A DNA stretch of 64,000 nucleotides from the NCBI GenBank assembly GCA_028386065.3, contig JAKUCV010003144.1:4306-68305 (forward strand). Reading direction: 5' to 3'. Shown in pieces: positions 50,324 through 62,701 of the stretch. This DNA comes from Turnera subulata (lineage: Eukaryota > Streptophyta > Magnoliopsida > Malpighiales > Passifloraceae). Every line of letters starts with the position of its first letter. The stretch's first letter is position 1. Both the position numbers and the translations under genes were made by a program. Under the pieces are notes generated by a model. It had not been told where the DNA came from and made no database searches. It saw only the letters and a list, made by a program, of their open reading frames with translations.

Positions 50324-52470
50324 GCCGCTGGTAACAAAATTCAACTGGGGCGGGGGCAGTATAACAATTAACCCAAAATACTATAGACTGATCCTCTCTT
50401 TTTTTTTTTTGCCATCTTTTTTTCATACAGGAAGATAAAAAGAAGTCGGGTCACACTCCAGAAACAGACGGCGAGTGTAAAGGCCATGCACTGGGCCCCA
50501 CGTTGACGGTTAAGTTGGTGGTTCGTTTTTCGTGTTCTTTTCTTGAACGAATTTGTCATGTTCTCCTGTCCTTAATTAGCTCCACAATGTGACATATGAT
50601 CGTGGATGTGTGAACTGTGAAGAGCTGGGACACATATGGCCCTTTTTATTCATAGAGACAAAGCCCAAAAACTAAAGGTGATGGTTGGTCTATGAACGAC
50701 CTCCAGTTTAGGCTAAGTTTGTGATAAGTTGAGTTATGGTTCGTATTGCAGTGTAAAAATGAGCTTTAATTTATAGCATATGATGATTCTTAATTTAATT
50801 TATTTTGTTCTATATGTTAGAATCTGATTATCAAATTCGTTTATTCCGATTTAAAGACGAGTTTCCCTGAATAAATGTATTGAGAAAAAAGAGGAGATGT
50901 CCAGAACTGAGAGTGTCATGTCTTGTGGTTTCTGCCAACGTTTAGAAGATTATCTGTGGCCCACTAAAAGTTAAGACTCCAGCATTTATTATTAAAAATG
51001 GCTAAAGTACCAGTATACATAATACAATTACCAAGCCCCCAAGAAATACACCACTAATCTGTTTGTACAGAAAAGAACAGCAAAGATAGACTTTTTCTTT
51101 TTTTTTTTTTTTGGGTACGGCTAAAGATATATTCTCAACTTATATCCTCCTCCTACTTACTTGTAGTAACAAATCGTGTAAGAAATTACTAGTAGCAATT
51201 TGGTGGAGTTTAAAACAAGGGTTTCTTCCTTGTTCTCTTGCTGCCTGAACATATGAATTCACCCTTTTGGAAGATTATTTCACTTTGGATATTGTTCCAT
51301 CTTTTGAGGCATTAGCACTTGCCTGTTAATAAAGCAAGCAATTTGACCATTTGATGCTAAGTATCCATCCACTCTTTTTAAGAGTATTCTGTGACTACAA
51401 TAATGAAGGCTAATTGGAACACAGATTTTCATAATGATTTGATTCCATGACAACTGCACTCCTCCAATCATAAGTATCCTCTCTCTCTGCCATATTACGT
51501 GCCTGCCGTCCAATAATAATGAGTTTGGTCCACCACAAAAAAAGAATCTTAATGCATTTATATATTTTTTTTATTTTAAAAAAAACGAATCCTAAAACGT
51601 TTTCTAATTAATTTGATTGAATCGATCCAACCGAATAAAACACACCATTGGTATGATACCCGCAACTGTCGAGACCACCACAGAAGAAAAAAAATACAAG
51701 CATCATAGTGCTAAATTCTAATCAAATTAATACAAATGATCCATAAAATATTTCTTTTTCAAGTATCACAGCTAGTTTTGAAGTTTATAGCACTACGGCT
51801 GCATCACATTGTGAAATTCTGGATTACCCAGTCAGCTCCATAGGATAGAATGAATTTCAGGTAAAAAACCAAAAAAGAAAAATTCCCCATCCGACCGGTT
51901 TTGCCAAGATAATCTGGATCCGACTTGGGTTGCACATTGTGTAAATCTTCTAATGAGATTTTTTTTTTTTTGTATATACAAAGACTTGAGCCGGAGACCT
52001 TAGTTAAATGGACCTTTTTTAATTAACGAGTTTGCCACCACGGTGGTTAAGAATCTGTCACACTCCGATATTGCACTTAGTCATCAGAAGTCGTTCTCCA
52101 ATCTCCAGCGCGAAACCAATTTTCCGCCCATAATTTTTTTTCCCCCAAAAGTACTGAAGCTTTGCATTTGTGAACATATATTTAACAGAGAGGGGGCTGG
52201 GAGTTGGGAGAAAGGAAGCTCAATGGAATTGGAACCTTAAACCCATCGCAATTAACAGACCCACCAACCAGGCAACCACCAAGGAAGGCATAAGAGAAAA
52301 GAAAAACGAAAAGATATTTTTTTTTTGCTTTTACTAATCACCAAGGTAAAACTAGAACCCAGGATTCCATCTAATTGCAACTAAAAATTTCTCCTACGGC
52401 GAGATGGCAGTAACCTAATCCTAGAAAGGACATGTACAAGAAAAAGTTTCCCCCTTGGAAGTTAGATGTC
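50324..52470. other. Intergenic DNA 3' of the APE1L gene
   Basis: AT-rich intergenic sequence with long T-runs (51091-51111, 51961-51971) and no gene recognised; open frames are short and low-complexity. One probable SINE remnant is listed separately. The APE1L 3' UTR should occupy the last few hundred bases before 52470. Confidence 0.6.
51961..52045 (-). repeat. Probable tRNA-derived SINE remnant, antisense
   Basis: Read on the minus strand, a box B-like GGCTCAAGTCT is followed by TTTGTATATACA and a poly-A tail (plus-strand T-run at 51961-51971). An upstream GTGGTGGCAAACTCG could be a degraded box A. The order box A, box B, poly-A fits a short SINE. No target duplication was identified. Confidence 0.4.
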
Positions 52471-55400
52471 CTATGAATCATGGCTGACTTGCGAAAGCTC
52501 AAGAGAAACAGGGCAATGGTCGCTTCCGTAGAAACCTGTCAGAAATCACACATCATGAGACATCTACAATTAGGGTTTTTCTAATTTACAAAAGTAAAGC
52601 CTATAATGTGAGATATCACACATCATGAGATATCTCAAGTGAAGGAGAAAAACCTAGGATGTCTGTATTCACCTCATTCAACAGACAATTTTTAAATCTT
52701 AATTATCCATCCTGAGTGTTTGCGAGGGATGAGGAGGAAAAATGATGGTTTAACATTACCTTCCAATTCAATCCCATGACCGTGCATCTCGCATGAAATT
52801 ATCCTATCTTTGAGTTTCTCTGAGACCAGGAAATAATCAATCCGCATCCTTTTCCCTCGATACCTGGAGAAAATTATTCATCAATATATGGGCGCATGGA
52901 CTGCAATTGCCAGGCACTTCCAGTGGCGGATAAGAGATTCAACATTTTCATAATCTGAAAGCATTTATGATTTGTATATCAACGGAAGTACATGCTGAGC
53001 TGCTAATTCTCATGATATTGAATCTTACGTTCCAACGGGGTGTCCGGACCATGAGAAACCACGTTCCATGTCCTTCTCTTTGTGTAGAAATCTATATGCA
53101 TCAATCAGCTTTCCCCTAGAGCATAGTCCAAAACATAATAACTTTATTAGCAGGGAATATTAAGACAGAAATGACTCTGCCTCAGGGCAAGAGAGTAGGG
53201 GTGCAAGAAGTCCCATGGAGAAAGCATTGAAGTATATTTCGTAACATCCAAGTTGTGATGACTAAAGAAAAGCGCAATATATATTTTAAATGCAGTACAC
53301 CTACTCTCTGAGTATGGAACCAAAGCGCTTCCTCTCGGCCAATGTGAACCCAGGCTGTCCACAATCCTACAGTACCAAGAAAACACACACACAAAAAAAA
53401 AAAATTAGAGACTGGGTGGATGTTGAGGAAAATGTAAACATTTTAAACTGAAAAAACAGGAAAAATGATAGATTTTATGTTTGGAATAAGAGCCCCACAC
53501 ACTGAGAGGCGACCTCATGCCAATAGATAGGACCATATCATGGAACAGCATTTCATTGCTAAAAACTTATACCAGTAGTTCCCAATGCCATGTCCAGATG
53601 TCCTATGTGGTAACTACATTTTGATAAATAAAACATCCAAAGTTCAGCAGCTCATCCTCCGCCAAACAATTTGCGGTTGAGGCAAGGTTACTGTCACTAT
53701 GAGTCATCACATTCGATACCAGAAGATAAGAAGCCACAATTATGTCAAGACAAAACAGAAATTACCTCTTTATTTGGAGGAACATAACCATTGCGCTTTG
53801 CAGCAGCAAAAAATTCTGGATGACTCACATCAATCTCTTCATGGCTGTGGATTAGAAACTAAATATTAGCTAGCAACAATAAAATGAAAAATGGAAAGAC
53901 AGAATGCAACCCCTCACTTGAGAAGGGTAAGATGGAAAAAGAAGAGTAACCTGACATTCAGATCACCACACCATATAAGAGGTTTATCAGATAACTGCAC
54001 AACAAACTCTAGCATTCTTTTATCCCATTTCCTTCTCCTTTGAAATGAATTTTCTTCATCTTTCCAACCATTATTTGGTGAATATGTGTTCAATAGACGG
54101 AATGTGTTGAATTCAGCTAAAATAACCCGGCCATCTTGTTCATGCTTTGAAGCTGCAGCAACGACCAACATTTAGGTAATATACACTTTCTAAGCACTGA
54201 AGGGGATGTAGGGAGGACTCAAAGGTGCAGACATCCAAAATGAAAGTCATGCAAGCAAGTTTCTAGCAAAACATATGAGAACAAATTTATATCTGACACT
54301 GGTGCAAAAATACCAGTATCAGCCATTGCTTTTGATTTGTTTTTCTCTTCCAACACATACAGAAACCAACAGCTAACAGATAAAAAGGACATGCCCTCAA
54401 ACATTACAATACACCCAATAAACAGGCACTACAATTAAAAGCCATGCTTGCTGAGTACATAAACATGCAGTATCCACAGAAAAGTTGAAATGCCTTGTGG
54501 TGGAACTGGTATTCAATTTTCTTGTTTCCAACAAGATATAAAAGGTGCATAAAACATTAAGGAAGCAAATGCTCTGAGCCCTCCAAAAGTGAGCCAGTAA
54601 GAAGTTCGGTGCAAAAGCAGTTAGGTCCAACATTTCACTGTTAATGAATCTAATAATATTTTTAGAAGCATAACATACTCAGGTGGGAAACAGGAATTTT
54701 AACCAAATACCTGCTCTGTCAAGAGAGAAAGAGACCTTTACTGGTTTAAAACACTTCTTCACTAGCAATGCAGTTCCTGCATATTTTGAATCTGCAAGGG
54801 ACCACCAAACACGGTAACTTCCAAAGGGAGCACGGGAAAGAGCACGCATCAATATCTGCAAGATATGACAAATTTTAACAGGATATTTAGACAGAAAAAA
54901 ATAAAGGGTGGCAACATATTGAGTAACCATTACTCTCGGCATAGTGAAGAATCTGCCGGAAAGGGTGCCAATTCTTGATGGTAGCGAGAAATTCTTCTAT
55001 AGAAGCTAAAATAAAGGGCACCTTGAATTCAAATCATCTCAAGAATTGTGTGATTTATGATTTTTAAGACTGGTTAGTTTGGATACCAAAATAAAAAGTT
55101 CAAAAAAATTATGAGATTCTAAGAATGCTGACACAAAAGCTTGTGTTTAGAATATTCTTAATGGATTGACTATTCTTGGTATCTGACTCGTTTTTATTAT
55201 CACACTAAGCTAGTCATTTGCCTACTTTCTCTATATTGTACCAAAAGGCATTGATTAAGCTAAGGTCACCAGCAGAGATGGACTCCACCATAGTCAAGCA
55301 CAATGTACTCAGCACGAGACTTCTAATGGGAAAGACTCAAAGTAACTTCATCTCGCCAATCGATCATTGTTATACACAAACATCTGTAAAGTACAGTAGA

Positions 55401-56013
55401 AGCACATTTTACCTGCTTTTCATCGCGAGAAGAGCTCGTGTCATCTTTCAACTCCCCATGGTTTTTAGGTGCGCCCTTTGAGCCAGCCGCAGGCACCCTT
55501 ACTTCCTACATAAAAACCAGTATCAAAACAGTTTCTTGCTCACATAAAGACATAAGCAATGCAGTTTCAGACAAAAACAAAAAGAAAAGACACAAACCCG
55601 AGAAAAGATTTTCAAAGTAGAAAATAGATCAGAAATCCACACAGGAGACGAATACCCATAATAACACAGCTTTTTAACACGTCTCACTCAATAACCAAAC
55701 ATCAAAGATCAAACACCAAAATCAAAATAAAAACTTTTCATTTAAAAACGATGAGTGTGTTACTTACCTGTATGGCAATGACATCAGGGTCAAGGCTGGA
55801 CACGAACTTGGAGAACTCAGGCCAGTCGTTCTTGGCCCGGAGAAGGAAGCTATTAGCGTTCCATGTAACGAACTTTAAAGGGTCTTTCTTCTCGCCATTA
55901 CCGTTGTTCTCTCCCGATTCCGGTCTCTTTTCACCGTCACCTTCTTCTTTCGGAGACAGTGCGGGTTTCTTCGCGGACCCATCTTTCTCTATTGGCTTGA
56001 AAAATCGTTTCAT
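52471..56013 (-). CDS. APE1L: APE1L-type apurinic/apyrimidinic endonuclease
   Basis: Nine exons on the minus strand (56013-55768, 55505-55413, 54855-54711, 54152-53951, 53844-53766, 53366-53305, 53115-53029, 52863-52760, 52535-52471) give 360 residues from MKRFFKPIEK, close to Arabidopsis APE1L (At3g48425). It belongs to the exonuclease III (EEP) family and cleaves DNA at abasic sites or cleans 3' ends in base-excision repair. Conserved active-site blocks appear in order: FVTWNANSFLLRAKNDW, DVIAIQEVR, YAGTALLVKK, LLNTYSPNNGW, LIWCGDLNVSHEEIDV, GFSWSG, RIDYFLVSE and FYGSDHCPVSLEL. An in-frame upstream ATG at 56109 would add 32 residues with Arg/Leu/Phe-rich, transit-peptide-like character. MKRFF was chosen because the Arabidopsis protein begins there. 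Transcription diverges from the adjacent CbbY gene. Confidence 0.94.
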
Positions 56014-56382
56014 CGTCTTCCCTCGCTCTACCCTGGACCCGATTCCTCGACAATACCCAACTCGGCTCTGTTTGAGGAAGGGTAGGCGAGCTAAGAACAT
56101 GAGTGGCACTAGGGAGAATTCTATTTAATTTAACCTACTAGTAAATTAGTACTGAATTGTGTTTTATTTTAAAGTCTTTTTTGTTTAGAAGGTTTAACCT
56201 GAGTTGTTTGTCTTTTCTTGATTCCTATTGGTTGAGAGCTTATGTGTTTCTTTCCACGTAGGAAAAACAAAAGACCATATGTGGCGCTAAACTAGGATAA
56301 GCTGAGTTCTCAAAAGGGCCAAAAACCGTTAAAAAGAAATGGCACGAAACAAATTTTGAAGACAACGAAGAGAGAGACCAAA
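56014..56382. promoter_or_regulatory. Short divergent promoter between APE1L and CbbY copy 1
   Basis: Only 369 bp separate the two divergent start codons, or 273 bp if APE1L starts at 56109. The segment contains an inverted CCAAT box (ATTGG, 56227-56231) and a CCACGTA ACGT-core near 56254-56260. Both 5' UTRs must also fit here, so control elements are probably shared. Confidence 0.6.
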
Positions 56383-59218
56383 ATGGCATCAACTACCATC
56401 TCTCTTTCTTTGCCTGCATTTTCTTCCACAACTTCTTCTTCTTCTTCTTCACAAACCAAGGCTTCCATTCTAAACATCAAAGCATCCCATGAAAGGAAGT
56501 TGGGATCTTCTTTGGTGGGTAGGAGAGTTTGTGTGGACAGAACAAAAAGAGCGGCAACAATTAGCAAGAGAAGCACTTCTGGTGGAGCAATCACTTGCTT
56601 AGCTGCTTCCTCTTCAGTTCTTCCATCAGCTCTTCTTTTCGACTGCGATGGAGTACTTGTGGATACTGAGAAAGATGGACATAGGATTTCTTTCAATGAC
56701 ACTTTCAACGAAGTACTGCCCTCTCTAATCTTCCTTTTATGTGATCTTTCTGCTTGCCTGTTTAGTTCTTCCCCGTCTTTAGTTCAGTGGCTTACTGTTA
56801 TTGAATTAAGAAGTTGAAAATTTGTCAAATTCTTATAGTGGGTTTCGTTTTGGTGTGTATGTGGTGATCAGTAGTGTTGGTTTACTTAGTGGCCAAATGG
56901 AGTGGAAAGGAAAAACAAATGAAGGTGTTGTCTAGTTGTTAGGAAGAACAGAATTTTGCAAAACTAGGTACATTGATATCTTTTCTTTATTAGCTAGAAA
57001 ATAAAGGGGGGAAGGATTATTTTCCAAAAATGCCTTCTTTTTTTTCTTTGTAATTATGGGTTGTGTAGTTGTGTTCTTGTGGAGATGCGTAAATGGCAGA
57101 GCAAGAAATCAGCTTTTTCTGTCTCACTTGACTTATGAGTGTCATTGACTGACAGAAAGAATTGGGGGTCACCTGGGACGTGGATCTTTACGGCGAGTTG
57201 CTCAAAATTGGTGGTGGAAAGGAGAGGTAACAATTCCCTTCTCGTATGGTTTCTTCCAGAGTTGCACATTGTTGTCCAAACGATTTTAAAATTGGATTAA
57301 GGATGCAATGTTTCTTATGCTGGAGCCTATCACACTAATTGGCAAAATGATCGTCCCTTTTAGGATGACGGCCTACTTCAACAAGACTGGTTGGCCAGAA
57401 AAGGCTCCAAAGAGTGAAGAAGAGAGAAAGGAATTCATTGCTTCGCTTCATAAGCGAAAGACGGAGTTGTTCATGGCTCTTATTGAGAAAAAATTGCTGC
57501 CCCTTCGGCCAGGAGTTGCAAAGTTTGTTACTATCTGATCCTTGTCAATCTGTCAGCATTCAATAATTCATGCTTGTTTCTTCAATTACACATTTGAAAC
57601 TTACGCAGAAGTCAGTGTGAGTAAGAGATGCTGGTCCTAGTTGATAACGGGACCAGCATCTCTTATTTGCATTGAATAGGTTTCAAATTAGTCATGTAAG
57701 TTACTACATACATTTCTCAGTGAATTCGGGGTAAAGTTTCTTGGGATACTATTCATCCCATTTTGCAAAATTAGTAAGTATGACCATATTAGAAGTTTCT
57801 GGCACTTCCCTGTTAAGATCTGCTCTGGAAACATTAATATTAGAGTCAGATTAAGATGTTACTGTTATTGAATTTCAGGCTGGTTGATCAGGCTTTGGGT
57901 AACGGAGTCAAAGTTGCAGTTTGCAGCACTTCCAATGAGAAGGCGGTACGCACAACAGTCTCTATGACTGTATTTGCTTATACGTTTGGTTTGGTTTAGC
58001 ACAAGATAACTTAGAATTGATACTAATGTGACATTTGATGAGTCTGAGAATCAATTTACGAAACTTAACTGCGTAGTGCATCATCTTGTAGCCAAGGTTT
58101 AAATCTTTGACTTGTGAAAATGAAAGATCCACTTTAATGAAAGCACAGTTTTTTGCAGCCTTATGCTCTCCAAACTACTTTTCTTGCATTAGATTCAAGG
58201 GTTCGCTATTTGTATTTTTGACAAGTTAATTTAATTTTATACACTGTAATATTTGTGCCCAAATGAAATCAGGTTTCTGCAATAGTTTCATTTTTGTTGG
58301 GACCAGAACGTGCAGAAAAGATCAAGATATTTGCAGGGGATGTGGTTCCCCGCAAAAAGCCTGACCCGGTAAACTTCTATGAACCTCCTTGCATTTTCTT
58401 TAACTTTATAAGACCATCTCCAAGAAGAAAAGGGAGACTGGCCCGTCATCATGTCCTTTAAATTCCCTTGTTGCAACAGATCCACTGCTTCTTCCCTTTC
58501 ACGATTGAAATGGTGAAATGGATATACTTTCTGCCTTTGTAATTATTGAATTCCCCTTCGTTATTCTATGTGTTATTTTGCCGCCAGCGTTTCTGCTTAT
58601 GAAGGAAATGAGCTGATTCGTTGCTTTTTGTTCTGGCAGGCCATTTATACATTAGCAGCCACCACTCTAAGTGTTGATCCTTCAAGGTATCCCCTTTCTC
58701 TTGTCATTATATATGGTCCATGTCAAGTTTCATTCAAAATCAATCAAGAAGTGCCTCTACTGCTTCTAGTATCTTGTACTTTCTGATTAGTTTGAGGGAC
58801 CTAGTAGATATGCTTGATTTATAGCAGAAGTTTCGTATTTCCATCTCTGCAGTTGTGTAGTGGTCGAGGACAGTGCGATTGGTCTTACAGCTGCCAAAGC
58901 TGCTGGAATGAAGTGCATTGTAACAAAGAGCGGGTATGTTTTCATGTTCCACATTGGCAGGCTACTTCTGTCCCTAGCTAGTTCCATATCTGCAATGATT
59001 TTATCAAACCGGAATATGCCTTCTCTTCACTGATCATTTCGATCTGGACATGGAAGAATACCGATGTATATTACTTTTTTGACTTTGGTTGCAGTTACAC
59101 AGCTGAAGAGGACTTCTTAAACGCTGATGCAGTCTTTGATTGCATTGGAGATCCTCCAGAGGAGCGTTTTGACCTGGCATTCTGTGGAAGTCTTCTTGAG
59201 AAGCAATATGTCAGCTAA
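56383..59218 (+). CDS. CBBY: Plastid CbbY-like HAD phosphatase, copy 1
   Basis: Eight exons (56383-56712, 57156-57226, 57364-57522, 57879-57945, 58273-58368, 58640-58686, 58853-58933, 59095-59218) give 324 residues. The Ser/Thr-rich, acid-poor first 75 residues look like a chloroplast transit peptide. HAD motifs are complete: LLFDCDGVLVDTEKDGHR supplies nucleophile D87 and D89; AVCSTSNEKA is motif II; RKKPDP supplies the Lys; VVVEDSAIGLTAAKAAG is the acidic motif. GGGKERMTAYF and FDCIGDPPEERFDL are typical of the plant family. CbbY dephosphorylates the Rubisco inhibitor xylulose-1,5-bisphosphate, and Arabidopsis At3g48420 is the counterpart. The start gives MASTTISLSLPAFSS, shared in pattern with copy 2 643 bp downstream. 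This copy keeps the more conserved residues and is probably the ancestral function. Confidence 0.94.
57612..57675 (+). other. Long hairpin in CbbY copy 1 intron
   Basis: In the intron after exon 3, 57612-57637 pairs with 57650-57675 over 26 continuous positions: 22 Watson-Crick (16 consecutive near the loop) and 4 G-U, with a 12-nt loop. The arms read GAGATGCTGGTCC and GGACCAGCATCTC at their core. It could be a folded intronic RNA, a small-RNA precursor or a relic of an inverted-repeat element. No expression evidence is available. Confidence 0.7.
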
Positions 59219-59861
59219 GAAATGGAAGTTACTTGCGGCAATTATTGAAGCTTCTCCCAGACATGTTCTCGTTGCAATTTTTTTTTTCTTAGCTTCATTT
59301 GTCACCAAATTTCTTTCAGTTACATCAAGTTTTGGGCCTGTAAATGGAACTGAAGCGTATATGTTGGCCGACCACTATTCCAAGAGCAATTTGTCAGTTT
59401 CGAGCTCCATTGTAGAAGCTCTAGAAATTTAGAAAAATGCCTGTGTAGAACTGTAAGTATCTTTTTAAGCATGGGGACGTCATTATGGAAAAACAAAGCA
59501 GAATATTTCTATGAATGTTGGGTTGGAAGGAATCATCATTTAATCAGCTCCTTGACACTCAGAAACAATTAAGAAATTCGCCAAAATTTCCTATCAAGAC
59601 CCAATATGGCTCTGTTTCTGCCAACAATTCATACTTATCACCGAAGGGGTGGGTTGGTTTGAGTGATAAGTGAGTTGATTCCGTTTAAACACGTCTAAAG
59701 TTTAATCTTTGTGCATGCATACATTGAAAGATTCCGAGCCCATCAAGCCCAGGTTTACATTTGTATTTGTTGAGTCCGTCTCCTGTGGCGGATAGGGTTA
59801 GGTACGGTACCCAGCAAAAACCGTTCAAGAAGAAGAGAGCCTGAGAAAATAGACAAGGGTG
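59219..59861 (+). promoter_or_regulatory. Spacer and promoter between tandem CbbY copies
   Basis: This stretch must contain the 3' UTR of copy 1 and the promoter of copy 2. A GGTACGGTACC palindrome near 59801-59811 and purine-rich leader sequence (AGAAGAAGAGAG) at 59829-59840 precede the ATG. No gene recognised. Confidence 0.55.
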
Positions 59862-62701
59862 ATGGCGTCAACGACTATCTCTCTTTCCTCGGTTGCATTT
59901 GCTTCTGCTTCTTCTTCTTCCCGGACAACTACTGCTCTCTTCTCTCAATCCAAAATTTCCATCTTCGGCCTCAAATCCCTTAAAGGCAACTTCTTGTCGT
60001 CTTCACTGTTGGGCAACAGAAGTACAAAAAGAGCAGAAGCAGTAAACAAGACAGCCACTACTTCCAGTGGTGGGGTGATTTGCTTAGCTTCATCTTCTTC
60101 AGTGCTTCCTTCTGCTCTTCTCTTTGACTGTGATGGTGTGCTCATTGATGCTGAGAAAGATGGCCACAGAATCTCATTCAATACTACTTTTCAAGAAGTA
60201 CTTGTGCTTTGTCCATTATTCTCTTGCTCTTATCTTAACTTTATCAACTTTTGTGGCTCTAGTTTCCGCTCTCCACTTTGAGCATTAGTTTATCTGATAT
60301 TGCATGCATTGCACAGAGAGGATTGGGAGTAACCTGGGATGTGGATTTGTTTGGAGAGTTGCTTAAAATTGGAGGAGGGAAAGAGAGGTAATACATTCCT
60401 TTAGTGGTAAACTTTGCTGCGTTGTTTGTTGTCGAGTCCGAACCTTATCTAATCGAATTGATTATCAGTTGATTCTTGTCTAGGATGACAATCTACTTTA
60501 ACAAGACTGGTTGGCCGGAACAAGCTCCAAAGAGTGAAGAAGGTAGGAAGGAATTCATAGCTTCCCTCCATAAACGCAAGATTGAGTTATTCATGGACCT
60601 TATTGAGAAGAAATTGTTGCCTCTTCGGCCGGGCGTTGCCAGGTTGGTCGCTCCAGCGTCTTTTGCTACTCTTTTAACATTGCTTCTCTTTATTAATTTT
60701 GGACCTTTGTATTACATTTGGAGGATTAAAGTGATTTTGTTTTGTTTAATTACCTTGCCCATGTCTTTGGGGCATTGCAGTATGCTTGAGTTAGTTATGA
60801 TGACTATAGACACTAGTGGCTTATTCAACCTCTTCCTACACTGTGGCAATGCTAGTGAGCAACTTAGTGCAAACTAGTGTCAGGGAACCTATACGTATGG
60901 GATTTAAGTGTTCAAGTCTTCTGCTCAATCTACTAGTTGTAATGTAGAGAAGCTTCTCCGCAAATCTGTATTTGTTTGTAATACTGGGTAAAGTGTTTTT
61001 TTTTTATATACTGGTCGACACTGAAGGTGGGACTCGAACAGGTAAAATGTTTAACTGTTCTATTCAATCTATGAGTTGTCCAGGGAAGAAGCCTCTCTTA
61101 TACTTGGTGATTGTATTATATAAATGGCTTAGAGAGTATCTTTTTTGTACAGGCTGATTGATGAGGCACTGGTAAAAGGAGTCAAAGTTGCTGTTTGCAG
61201 TGCTTCCAATGAGAAGGCGGTATGCATAATCAGGTCCTACAAATGTATTTCAATATTTCAATTGGGTGTTAAATCTTCATGTATCCTGTGGCCCTGCAAA
61301 TATGTTGCATATCATTAGTTTCTTGGGGAAAACAGCTCTAGGACAACATATTTTGTGATGCATGTGTTGGAAATTGACTTGCAGATCTGCTCATCCAGTT
61401 ATCTAATTTGATCCATGTTCTACTCTGTTAGCTTTCTCCCTATTTGAGTTTCCTGATGGATGCTGGAAAAGGCTGCTGCATCTTTTTATCTGCTTCTTAT
61501 CTGCAACCGACCAAATCTTTTATCTTCAGGTATCTGCGATAGTTTCATGTTTGCTGGGACCTGAACGAGCAGCAAAGATTAAAGTATTTGCTGGCGAGGT
61601 GGTTCCCCGCAAAAAGCCTGATCCGGTAAACTTTACATTCTACTTGTGTTTTTAAGGGTGCTTTGCCAATGTTAACATTTTTTCGAGCTCCTGATATGGA
61701 ATATTTTGTGTTCTACATAGGATTTTTTTTTCTTTTCCTAAAGGTAAAAGAAAAAAAGCAAAGATTATGTAATTCTGATCAGTAAGATTTTCTTGCTGTC
61801 TTTACAGGCTGTTTATACATTAGCAGCCAGTACCCTGGGTGTTGATCCTTCAAGGTAAATACATGATAGAGTCCAAGTCAATGGAGGAAAGTAAAATCTT
61901 GTTAAATATCGGTTGAAGCTGAGAGGGAGAAATTCTTGTCAACCGCTCAAGTCATATAATCATTGGTTATTGCCTATTTCTAACCCACTCTTGTTACTTC
62001 CTAGTTCGAACCACCTTAAGCTATGCCTATCGATTTGTTACTCTGCTATTTGCTTAGATTCTCATCAGTCTGCATTTCTTATGATGCACAAAAATGAATT
62101 TGTAAGAGAAAAAAAATCAGACCCGTGGTTATGTATTGGTGGAGAATAGTTCATCATATATGTTAAATGTCTTATGGTTACTTTATATTGTTGGCATGGC
62201 TATCCCAACTAAACTTTTTTCTTCTGTTAACACCAAAGCTAACATCCATTTTTCTTTCCTCCAGTTGTGTAGTGATAGAGGACAGTGAAATAGGTCTTAC
62301 AGCTGCCAAGGCTGCTGGGATGAAGTGCATAATAACAAAAAGCAGGTATGTCCCAAATTCACCTGGTCTAATCTAACCATCTTTCCCTTTTATATCCGAG
62401 AGTATCTCGCACCGTAGGATTTCAGGACAGGGCTACCTACCTATCAAGCTTTCCTTCTTCCTGACACTTGCAGCCAATAACTCGATCTGAGATTTTTCTT
62501 CTCATAGCAAGACTGTTCAACGGCTTACGCAAGGACTCTTATTTACTGTGATATTTTAATACTCTTAAAATCTTTTGGTGCAGCTACACTGTGGATGAGA
62601 AGTTCTCAAATGCTGATGCGGTCTTTGATTGCATTGGTGATCCCCCTGAAGAGCGGTTTGACTTGACATTCTGTGGAAGCCTTGTCCAGAAGAGGCAATA
62701 A
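59862..62701 (+). CDS. Plastid CbbY-like HAD phosphatase, copy 2
   Basis: Eight exons (59862-60197, 60317-60387, 60484-60642, 61153-61219, 61530-61625, 61808-61854, 62265-62345, 62584-62701) give 324 residues. Exons 2-7 have exactly the lengths of copy 1, so this is a tandem duplicate. The putative transit peptide is diverged but similar in style (MASTTISLSSVAFASASSSS). Catalytic aspartates D89 and D91 remain (FDCDGVLIDAEKDGHR). Thr95 of copy 1 is Ala97 here; STSNE has become SASNE; EDSAIGL has become EDSEIGL; and KSGYTAEED has become KSSYTVDEK. The Lys and acidic HAD motifs are kept, so activity is plausible but substrate or rate may differ. The protein ends KRQ rather than KQYVS. No stop or frameshift is seen. 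Confidence 0.92.
60998..61042 (-). repeat. Short SINE-like tail with box B, antisense in CbbY copy 2 intron
   Basis: On the minus strand, CCTGTTCGAGTCCC matches the tRNA box B consensus and is followed by CAGTGTCGACCAG, TATATA and a poly-A run (plus-strand T-run at about 60998-61006). Only the 3' part of a SINE is evident. Confidence 0.4.
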
